The notes beneath the pieces were generated by a model. The model searched no databases. It was not told where the DNA came from and saw only the letters and a list, made by a program, of their open reading frames with translations. The translations under genes and the position numbers were made by a program. 64,000 bases of DNA from Oscillatoria sp. FACHB-1406 (lineage in GTDB: Bacteria; Cyanobacteriota; Cyanobacteriia; Cyanobacteriales; Spirulinaceae): the NCBI RefSeq assembly GCF_014698145.1, contig NZ_JACJSM010000027.1:1-64000 (forward strand), given 5' to 3'. Within the stretch, counting starts at the first letter, position 1. Every line of letters begins with the position of its first letter. Of this stretch, positions 48,633 to 54,971 are shown piece by piece.

Positions 48633-49106
48633 ATGCCAGATTTTCCCAAAAAAGGTCAAGAGTGGCCAATTATGCAATTGCCAAACAGCCAATTTCCTCA
48701 ATCTATTCTTCATATGTTGAATTGGGTAGCAGAGCCACAACACCCTGGGCTGTATAGAGTGAAATACAGTATGGGAAACGGTAAACTAAAACAAATTCTT
48801 ATTAAGCCCTATAGTCAAACTATTAACAATCCAGATATTCATAAAGGTATTGAAAATTATCCTCACGTTCAAATTAAATTTGACGATAATGGTCAACTCT
48901 CAAATTGTCACTACAGTAAATACACTCCTACTACTGGGTATGGCTCCGATGAATATGGTAAGTTAAAATCTAAATATGGAGTGCAAAAACAAGGAATTGG
49001 TGCTAACGAAATGAGAATTTTATTAATAGCAATTTTGTCAAACTCTATGTCTGATGAGTTATCAGAATTATTTCGTGTATTATCAAATTCTCTAGACCTA
49101 GACTAA
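48633..49106 (+). CDS. Hypothetical protein (157 aa)
   Basis: No family is recognised. The soluble 157-residue protein starts after an excellent RBS (TTAGGAGCAGAACA-ATG). It contains beta-type stretches (LYRVKYSMGNGKLKQILIKP, HVQIKFDDNGQLSNCHYS), a Gly/Tyr-rich middle, and a hydrophobic C-terminal helix (MRILLIAILSNSMSDELSEL). Composition is A/T-rich like the preceding gene, and the two are probably an operon. A toxin/immunity-style beta-sheet protein is conceivable, but there is no motif to support it. Confidence 0.65.
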   Translation: MPDFPKKGQEWPIMQLPNSQFPQSILHMLNWVAEPQHPGLYRVKYSMGNGKLKQILIKPYSQTINNPDIHKGIENYPHVQIKFDDNGQLSNCHYSKYTPTTGYGSDEYGKLKSKYGVQKQGIGANEMRILLIAILSNSMSDELSELFRVLSNSLDLD

Positions 49107-49135
49107 GTGCGATAACTAAGCAGCATAAGGCAGGC

Positions 49136-49245
49136 GTAGGGTGCGTTAGGCGCGAACTCGATATTGTAGGAAAGCAATCGATTTCTCTGCGCGCCGTAAC
49201 GCACCAATCTTATCCGGTGCGTTACGCTTCGCTAACACACCCTAC
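49136..49245. repeat. Palindromic repeat element, copy 1 (GTAGGGTGCGTTAG ... CTAACACACCCTAC)
   Basis: The ~110-bp unit has near-perfect terminal inverted repeats (13 of 14 bases) and an inner inverted repeat (TAACGCACC ... GGTGCGTTA), so it can fold into a cruciform. It is a MITE-like dispersed repeat. A second copy lies at 50790-50899 as part of a larger duplication. Confidence 0.8.
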
Positions 49246-49337
49246 TATTTAACTACACTCGCACAATATCAAAATCATCGTTTCATTTTTCTAACGCAAC
49301 AATTAAGGCTTGACACGACACTACTGCTTTAATTGTT

Positions 49338-49715
49338 TTAAGTTGAAGAATTAAACCCTGCTAAAACTCGGTATTCTGGCGGAATCAAACCTCGTACAAT
49401 ATCTTCTTGAGGAATCCCTAAAGCAATTAACTCTTCTTCAATTTGACTTTCGGTTTGATTGCGTTGAATCCAAACTTTTTCATCTTGAATATCCAAATGA
49501 ATTAAAGCAACATATACTCGCTCTTGTCCGCGCCAGCCCAAGCTAAGGATTAAATATCGATCGGTTTGAAGATCGAATATTTGTTGCGTTTCAATTTCTT
49601 CGCGATCGCCAGAATACCCCACAAATTGCTTGAGAAATTGCATAACAACCTGACGATAGCGATCGCACTTCGTCGGGGGAACCTGTATTTGAACGTCGTT
49701 CGGATTTACAGCCAT
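49338..49715 (-). CDS. XisI family protein
   Basis: XisI is known from the Anabaena fdxN element, where it controls excision together with XisH and XisF; many cyanobacteria carry numerous copies outside that context. The 125-residue product has the family phrases YRQVVMQFLKQFVGYSGDRE, FDLQTDRYLILSLGWRGQER, WIQRNQTESQIEEELIALGI and DIVRGLIPPEYR. The start ATG at 49715 follows GAGGTGGGGA. No XisH gene is adjacent; in its usual place lie the remains of a PIN toxin. The function here is therefore unknown. Confidence 0.88.
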   Translation of the reverse strand: MAVNPNDVQIQVPPTKCDRYRQVVMQFLKQFVGYSGDREEIETQQIFDLQTDRYLILSLGWRGQERVYVALIHLDIQDEKVWIQRNQTESQIEEELIALGIPQEDIVRGLIPPEYRVLAGFNSST

Positions 49716-49734
49716 TTCCCCACCTCTCGATCAA

Positions 49735-49791
49735 TCTTTCATCATCGCGAGTCAGATAACGGACAAGAATATTTATATCTATCCCTATCAT
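49735..49791 (-). pseudogene. Truncated PIN-domain toxin (VapC-like) N-terminus
   Basis: The ATG overlaps the antitoxin stop (ATGA), as in working VapBC pairs. The first 18 codons read MIGIDINILVRYLTRDDE, the standard PIN start, after which similarity ends and the frame runs into the xisI upstream region. The usual Asp-Thr-Asn is Asp-Ile-Asn here, whereas the duplicate copy keeps Asp-Thr-Asn. The rest of the toxin, including later acidic residues, is gone, so it must be inactive. Confidence 0.75.
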
Positions 49792-50033
49792 TGCCAATCG
49801 CTAACCCACTCAGAGATAGAAACATCCATTTCTTCTAAAGTTACCTTTACGCGATCGGGACGATATAAAATACCCGATAATGTTTCTACAGAAACGTCGA
49901 GAGGAATAATCCTGACTTGACCTTCTTCATCGATAATGAAATCGATTTTACTCCCGCCGTCAAGATTGAGATAGTCTCGAATGGCTTGGGGTAGAGTAAT
50001 TTGTCCGGTGTCGGCAACAGTTACACTAAACAT
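49788..50033 (-). CDS. AbrB/MazE-family antitoxin (SpoVT-AbrB domain)
   Basis: The 81-residue protein begins with a swapped-hairpin DNA-binding domain (MFSVTVADTGQITLPQAIRD, then GSKIDFIIDEEGQVRIIP). An acidic tail that would bind a PIN toxin (VTLEEMDVSISEWVSDWQ) follows. The gene is intact, but its toxin downstream is cut after about 18 codons, so it is an orphan antitoxin. It could still repress its own promoter or act as anti-addiction protection against related toxins. A second copy of its last 34 codons lies at 50984-51086. Confidence 0.85.
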   Translation of the reverse strand: MFSVTVADTGQITLPQAIRDYLNLDGGSKIDFIIDEEGQVRIIPLDVSVETLSGILYRPDRVKVTLEEMDVSISEWVSDWQ

Positions 50034-50101
50034 TTTATTATTTCAAGCAATTATGATAGGCGCAATGCCAATTCTCATTGATTTTGCACGATTCCCCAAG
50101 A

Positions 50102-50122
50102 GGGCATAACAGTGTTATGCCC
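50102..50122. repeat. Hairpin GGGCATAAC-AGT-GTTATGCCC
   Basis: A perfect 9-bp stem with a three-base loop, followed by CCTACAG; a dispersed-palindrome type. It sits upstream of the AbrB gene start on the minus strand. Only the right half (from ACAGTG) was kept in the duplicated copy near 51086. Confidence 0.65.
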
Positions 50123-50210
50123 CTACAGTAAAAAAATTAGCGCATCGCGATTGGGAATTGGTGTAAGGTCGGAAATTTAGCAACCTTACCCTTTGATTCT
50201 AACTCTGAGT

Positions 50211-50417
50211 TCAACGCGCGCTACTGCGGTCTAACATCGACGCAAATATAATTTTATGAGGTGCAGTCGGTAGCAAGCGTCGCAGCACGCTTAAATACTT
50301 CTCAGCATCATTTCGACGGGTGAAACGAGCAACGACGATATTCTGCATCTTCGGTAACTGCCGTACAATACACCAGGGCTGGAGTTTTTCGCGGTAGGTC
50401 AGTTCTGTTGGTATCAT
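50211..50417 (-). CDS. Small hypothetical protein (68 aa)
   Basis: No known family is assigned. The soluble 68-residue product starts MIPTELTYREKLQPWCIVRQ and contains a beta-alpha pattern (NIVVARFTRRNDAEKYLSVL). It ends with HKIIFASMLDRSSAR. A clear RBS (GGAAAGGATAACCTT-ATG) supports it. It lies between the two arms of the segmental duplication, divergent from the XRE regulator, with which it shares an ~80-bp promoter region. Confidence 0.65.
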   Translation of the reverse strand: MIPTELTYREKLQPWCIVRQLPKMQNIVVARFTRRNDAEKYLSVLRRLLPTAPHKIIFASMLDRSSAR

Positions 50418-50514
50418 AAGGTTATCCTTTCCACCGTTGTGGATTGTTGAAGTATGGCGATCGCCCTTGATTTCTTAGGTTGGAGGGCGATCGCTTATGA
50501 GTATCTTTTTATTG

Positions 50515-50534
50515 AATGATGCGTTCGCATCATT
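50515..50534. promoter_or_regulatory. Perfect palindrome AATGATGCG-TT-CGCATCATT upstream of the XRE gene
   Basis: A 9-bp perfect inverted repeat with a two-base spacer ends 13 bp before the preferred start of the small XRE regulator. Its size and position are those of an autoregulatory operator for a dimeric HTH protein. If translated from the upstream ATG (50497) this sequence would be coding instead. Confidence 0.5.
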
Positions 50535-50547
50535 TGTCAAGTCTAGG

Positions 50548-50760
50548 ATGGGATTAATTCGGCTGCGAGTCAAGGAACTAGCGAAAGAAAAAGGTTGGAC
50601 GCTCAAAGAAGTATCGGAGCGATCGGGTATTACTTATAGCACTGTCAGAAGCTATGCTCATTCTCCGAGTTTGGCAACAGTAGACTACACCGCTTTACGG
50701 AAACTTGCGCGCGTTTTCGACTTGGCAATTGACGATATTGTGGAAGTTTTGGAAGAATAA
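50548..50760 (+). CDS. Small XRE-family helix-turn-helix regulator (70 aa)
   Basis: The protein is little more than one helix-turn-helix: MGLIRLRVKELAKEKGW, TLKEVSERSGITYSTVRSYA (HTH), then a dimer-type helix ending in IDDIVEVLEE. It resembles antitoxin or phage-repressor-like regulators widespread in cyanobacteria. I start at the ATG at 50548 because the family begins MGLIRLRV. The upstream 17 codons from 50497 contain the palindrome and look non-coding. There is no neighbouring toxin gene in the same direction; the next block is the degraded duplicate of the AbrB/PIN locus. Confidence 0.8.
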   Translation: MGLIRLRVKELAKEKGWTLKEVSERSGITYSTVRSYAHSPSLATVDYTALRKLARVFDLAIDDIVEVLEE

Positions 50761-50785
50761 TTTTTCGATAAAGCTTTAGAGGTAT

Positions 50786-51145
50786 AGGCGTAGGGTGCGT
50801 TAGGCGCGAACTCGATATTGAAGGGAAGCGATCGATTTCTCTGCGCGCCGTAACGCACCAATCTTATCCGGTGCGTTACGCTTCGCTAACACACCCTACT
50901 ATTTAACTACACTCGCACAATATCAAAATCATCGTTTCATTTTTCTAACGCATAACGGACAAGAATATTTGTATCTATCCCTATCATTGCCAATCGCTAA
51001 CCCCCTCAGCGATAGAAATATCCATTTCTTCTAAAGTTACCTTTACGCGATCGGGACGATATAAAATACCCGATAATGTTTCTACACAGTGTTATGCCCC
51101 TACCGCAAAAAAATTAGCGCATCGCGATTGGGAATTGGTGTAAGG
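50786..51145. repeat. Segmental duplication, short internally deleted copy
   Basis: Composed of three blocks matching 49132-49298, 49756-49890 and 50109-50168, joined at microhomologies (…ACGCATAACGG… and …TCTACACAGTG…). It contains the ~110-bp palindromic repeat (50790-50899) plus the tail of an AbrB antitoxin and the head of a PIN toxin. Two deletions of about 457 and 218 bp separate it from the long copy. Confidence 0.9.
50952..51086 (-). pseudogene. Remnant of AbrB antitoxin tail and PIN toxin head
   Basis: On the minus strand this stretch reads the last ~34 antitoxin codons (VETLSGILYRPDRVKV... ending VSDWQ-stop at 50984). The overlapping toxin start reads MIGIDTNILVRY, after which it breaks. 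It retains the canonical Asp-Thr-Asn of PIN domains, so it preserves an older state of the toxin than the long copy. Confidence 0.8.
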
Positions 51146-51213
51146 ATGGACAGAAAAGAAAGGCTAAACCAGACCGAATATTGTTAGCGATCGCGAAAAG
51201 ACGGACGAACTTA

Positions 51214-51219
51214 TATAAT
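51214..51219 (+). promoter_or_regulatory. Putative -10 (TATAAT) for the XPB-like helicase gene
   Basis: A perfect TATAAT, in ACTTATATAATG, lies 39 bp before the ATG at 51258. No good -35 hexamer is present at standard spacing, and a HIP1 site (51239-51246) lies between it and the start. Confidence 0.35.
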
Positions 51220-51257
51220 GTTTTCAGTTTAAATGTTCGCGATCGCTGTTTTTCCCC

Positions 51258-52778
51258 ATGCCCCGCATTCCCACAATCACCTACGATCGCGGTACTCTCT
51301 TACTCCATCCTCCCCCAAAAGGTCGAGCTTGGATCGATTATGCCCTGTGGGACGATCGCGTCGAGAAATTTCGCGTCCCCGGAATGCAATATCGCCCCCT
51401 CATCGAAGCGCTACAAGCCGAAGGGACACCCTTTGAAGACGAAGCCAAAGGATTCATTCCCCTCGAACTCGCCGCTAGTTTCGAGATGGAACCTTACCCC
51501 CACCAAGCGGAAGCCTTGCGCGCTTGGAAAGTCGCCGGACGCAAGGGGGTTGTCGTTTTGCCGACAGCGGCGGGAAAAACCTATCTGGCGCAACTGGCGA
51601 TTCAATCGACGCAGCGCAGCACCCTCATCGTCGTCCCTACCCTCGATTTAATGCACCAATGGTACGCGCAGATGGAAGCAGCCTTTCCCGATGTAGAATT
51701 GGGGTTATTAGGGGGAGGATCGCGCGATCGCACCCCGCTGCTGATTTCCACCTACAACAGCGCCGCTATCCAAGCAGAAACCCTCGGCAACCGCTACGCC
51801 CTCATCGTTTTCGATGAATGCCACCACCTCCCCACCGACTTCTTCCGCGTCATCGCTGAATTCGCGATCGCTCCCTACCGCCTCGGACTCACCGCCACTC
51901 CCGAACGCTCCGATGGCTCCCACCGCGACTTAGAAGGACTTGTCGGAGCCGTCATTTATCGCAAAACCCCTGAAGAACTCTCCGGAAGCGCCCTCGCTCA
52001 ACATCGCGTCGTCCAAATCAAAGTCAAACTTTCCCCAAAAGAGCGCGAAACTTACGACAGCGCCATGAAACTCCGCAACGAGTTTTTGCGGCAAAATCGC
52101 ATAGCCCTCAGCAGTCTTGATGGTTGGCAGCATTTCGTGCAAGCGTCCGCCCGTTCCCCAGAAGGACGTAGAGCAATGCTCGCTCATCGCGAAGCCAAAG
52201 AAATTGCCCTCTGCACCGATGGAAAGTTGCGGGTTCTTGCCGATTTAATCGCCCAACATTACCCCGAACCAATCCTTGTTTTTACGAACGATAATGCAAC
52301 CGTATATCGCATTTCCCAAGAATTTTTAATTCCGGCGATTACCCATCAAACGCCGGTAAAAGAACGGCACGATATTTTAACCCGGTTTAAGGAAGGAGAT
52401 TATAAAGTTATTGCGGCTTCCCACGTTCTTAATGAAGGCGTTGATGTTCCCGACGCGCGCATTGCTGTTATTCTCTCCGGTACGGGTTCGACGCGGGAAT
52501 ACGTGCAACGTTTGGGGCGCGTTTTAAGGAAGGGAACGCAAGAAAATAAGTTTGCGCTGTTATATGAAGTGGTTACTGAAGATACGAGCGAAGAACGGAC
52601 TTCCGAACGCCGACGCGGAGAGAGCGAATATGGGAAACCGTCTAAGCAAAAATCGAAGCAGGAAGCAGAACAATTAGAGATTATTCCTTCTCCTTATCGT
52701 CAAAAACCGGCTCCTATTCCGAAAGCTGCTGAACCCAAAAAAACTTGGGGAGAGCGCAATTTTCCAAATATCGAATAA
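51258..52778 (+). CDS. XPB/Ssl2-like DEAD/H-box helicase
   Basis: This superfamily 2 helicase is related to XPB and bacterial XPB-like enzymes implicated in repair. The 506 residues have an N-terminal damage-recognition-like region (about 1-85) and Walker A LPTAAGKTYLA (about 101-111). They also have a DECH box (IVFDECHHLP, about 183-192), motif III LTATPERSDG, and motif VI YVQRLGRVLRKG (about 415-426). A Lys/Glu-rich tail ends KTWGERNFPNIE. In archaea and many bacteria XPB is paired with a Bax1/DUF790 nuclease; no such gene is adjacent. It is followed 87 bp later by the RecQ-PRTase gene on the same strand. Confidence 0.9.
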   Translation: MPRIPTITYDRGTLLLHPPPKGRAWIDYALWDDRVEKFRVPGMQYRPLIEALQAEGTPFEDEAKGFIPLELAASFEMEPYPHQAEALRAWKVAGRKGVVVLPTAAGKTYLAQLAIQSTQRSTLIVVPTLDLMHQWYAQMEAAFPDVELGLLGGGSRDRTPLLISTYNSAAIQAETLGNRYALIVFDECHHLPTDFFRVIAEFAIAPYRLGLTATPERSDGSHRDLEGLVGAVIYRKTPEELSGSALAQHRVVQIKVKLSPKERETYDSAMKLRNEFLRQNRIALSSLDGWQHFVQASARSPEGRRAMLAHREAKEIALCTDGKLRVLADLIAQHYPEPILVFTNDNATVYRISQEFLIPAITHQTPVKERHDILTRFKEGDYKVIAASHVLNEGVDVPDARIAVILSGTGSTREYVQRLGRVLRKGTQENKFALLYEVVTEDTSEERTSERRRGESEYGKPSKQKSKQEAEQLEIIPSPYRQKPAPIPKAAEPKKTWGERNFPNIE

Positions 52779-52865
52779 AATTAAATCAAACTTTACATTC
52801 AATAAATAGTTGTGATTAATAATGTTAAAATTAAAACTTAGACTAAAAATACAATAACTTGAAGA

Positions 52866-54971
52866 ATGATGTCCGATCTGCACAATCAGGGTTTGTCACT
52901 TCTTCGTACCGCACTTAACGATCCGGAAGCAAATTTTCGCGATGGGCAGTGGGACGCGATTTCGCAATTATTAAATCCTGGAACGCGCCTACTTGCGGTG
53001 CAGCGAACGGGCTGGGGAAAAAGCCTAATTTATTTTCTAACAACGCGACTTCTACGCGATCGCGATCGAGGAATCACACTTATTATTTCGCCCCTCCTCG
53101 CTCTAATGCGAAATCAAATTTCAGCCGCTCAACGTCTCGGACTTCAAGCTGAAACGATTAACTCGACTAACCCAGAAGCGTGGGAAATTATTCAACAACG
53201 ATTGCTTCTAGATACAATCGATCTACTCCTCATCTCGCCAGAACGTTTAGCAAACAATAATTTTCGAGAAGAAATTCTTTTACCGCTGTCGGCTCGAATC
53301 GGCTTTCTTGTCGTCGATGAAGCCCACTGTATTTCCGATTGGGGGCATGACTTTCGTCCCGATTATCGAAGAATCGTCCGCATCCTTCAAGCCCTTCCTA
53401 AAACGATCCCCGTTCTCGCAACAACTGCTACCGCTAATAATCGCGTTATCCAAGATATTCGCGCTCAACTCGGTTCTGAATTAAAAATCGCGAGAGGAAC
53501 GCTAGCTAGAGAAAGTCTTTGCTTGCAAAATATTTCCCTTCCCTGCCAAGAAGCTAAACTAGCTTGGTTAGCTGAGCAGATTCCCAACTTGCCGGGAAGT
53601 GGTATTATCTATGCCCTAACCGTTCGAGATTCAGAACAAGTTGCAGAGTGGCTAAAGATACAAAACATCGATGCCGAATCCTACTCCGCACAAGTCCCCG
53701 GCGAACAGCGAGAAATTTTAGAGCAAAGATTGTTAAACAATCAAATTAAAGCATTAGTTGCAACCTCAGCTTTAAGTATGGGATTTGATAAGCCGGATCT
53801 CGGTTTTGTCATCCACTATCAACGTCCGGGTTCCGTCGTTCACTACTATCAACAAGTCGGACGGGCAGGCAGAGCCGTATTGAGGGCTTATGGTATCTTA
53901 TTAAGCGGGAATGAAGACCAAGAAATCACAAATTATTTTATCGAATCTGCCTTTCCTCCAGAAAACCACATTAAGGAAATCTTAGATGTTCTCGCTCGCG
54001 GAACAAACGGACTCTCTCTTCCACAACTAGAAACTCAGTTAAATATTCCGCGAGGAAAAATCGAAAAAGCGTTAAAATTTCTTTCCTTAGAATCGCCGGC
54101 TCCGATCGCGAAAATTGAGAGGCTATGGTATCTCGCACCGATTGACTATAAAATCGATCGCGAGAAAATCGAGCGGCTGACTGAAATCCGCAAGCAAGAA
54201 CAAGCTCGAATGCTCGACTACATCAATGTGCGCAGTTGCTTAATGAAATTTTTAGCTAGAGAATTAGACGATCCGACGACAACAGAATGCGGACGCTGTA
54301 CAGTTTGTCTGGGAAAATCTCTGCTCCCAGAAACCTATACTTTAGAAAAAGCTGGAGAGGCCGTCGCTTTTTTACGCAGAAAGAGTTATCTTATCGAACC
54401 GCGCAAAAAATGGGCAGCGAGTGGACTGCTGTCTCATAATTGGAAAGCAAATACCAAAATTCCTCCGCATTTACAAGCCGAACCCGGTCGTACTTTATCG
54501 CTTTGGGGGGATGCAGGTTGGGGGACTTTAGTCAAGCAAAATAAATATCGAGATGAATATTTTAGCGATACTTTAGTCAACGCAGTCGTTGAATCAATCC
54601 AACGCTGGCAAATCGATCCATTTCCCACTTGGATAACTTGTATTCCTTCACTAACTCGACCTGAATTAGTTCCTAACTTTTGCGAACGCTTAGCTCGCGA
54701 ACTTAACATTCCTTTTGTTCCCTGCGTCCAAAAAAATTATCAAAATCGTCCCCAAAAAGAGATGCAGAATAGTTCGCAGCAAGTCCATAATTTAGATGGA
54801 GTCTTTAGGATCGATTGCTGGCAAGGAATGGCAGGGGATGTTTTCTTAATTGACGATATGGTTGATTCTCGCTGGACTTTTACCGTCGTTGCTGCTTTAT
54901 TAAGACAATCTGGAAGCGGTAAAGTGTTTCCCTTTGCGCTTGCTCTTAACTCACTCGGTCAGGGAGAATAA
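52866..54971 (+). CDS. RecQ-family helicase fused to a C-terminal phosphoribosyltransferase domain
   Basis: The 701-residue protein begins with a RecQ helicase: Walker A VQRTGWGKSLIYF (about 44-56), DEAH in VVDEAHCISDWGHDFRPDYR (about 149-168) and motif VI YYQQVGRAGRA. A zinc-binding subdomain with CGRCTVC is near 475-481. After a winged-helix-like part, the last ~150 residues form a type I phosphoribosyltransferase (PRTase)-like domain. Its PRPP-loop-like motif is DVFLIDDMVDSRWTFTVV (about 657-674), with the paired acidic residues kept. The stop is immediately followed by the ATG of the dprA-like gene, so the two are coupled. It may process foreign DNA, but its reaction is not known. Confidence 0.88.
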   Translation: MMSDLHNQGLSLLRTALNDPEANFRDGQWDAISQLLNPGTRLLAVQRTGWGKSLIYFLTTRLLRDRDRGITLIISPLLALMRNQISAAQRLGLQAETINSTNPEAWEIIQQRLLLDTIDLLLISPERLANNNFREEILLPLSARIGFLVVDEAHCISDWGHDFRPDYRRIVRILQALPKTIPVLATTATANNRVIQDIRAQLGSELKIARGTLARESLCLQNISLPCQEAKLAWLAEQIPNLPGSGIIYALTVRDSEQVAEWLKIQNIDAESYSAQVPGEQREILEQRLLNNQIKALVATSALSMGFDKPDLGFVIHYQRPGSVVHYYQQVGRAGRAVLRAYGILLSGNEDQEITNYFIESAFPPENHIKEILDVLARGTNGLSLPQLETQLNIPRGKIEKALKFLSLESPAPIAKIERLWYLAPIDYKIDREKIERLTEIRKQEQARMLDYINVRSCLMKFLARELDDPTTTECGRCTVCLGKSLLPETYTLEKAGEAVAFLRRKSYLIEPRKKWAASGLLSHNWKANTKIPPHLQAEPGRTLSLWGDAGWGTLVKQNKYRDEYFSDTLVNAVVESIQRWQIDPFPTWITCIPSLTRPELVPNFCERLARELNIPFVPCVQKNYQNRPQKEMQNSSQQVHNLDGVFRIDCWQGMAGDVFLIDDMVDSRWTFTVVAALLRQSGSGKVFPFALALNSLGQGE

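Larger units (their letters stand above)
49132..50168. repeat. Segmental duplication, long copy
   Basis: Three blocks of this region (49132-49298, 49756-49890 and 50109-50168) reappear in the same order and orientation at 50786-51145, nearly base for base. The sequence between the blocks (xisI with the toxin remnant, and most of the AbrB gene) is missing from the second copy. Confidence 0.9.

Noticed and set aside
50497-50547. Longer N-terminus for the XRE regulator from the ATG at 50497
   Set aside because: The extra 17 codons contain a perfect palindrome and do not resemble the family start MGLIRLRV; treated as regulatory DNA.
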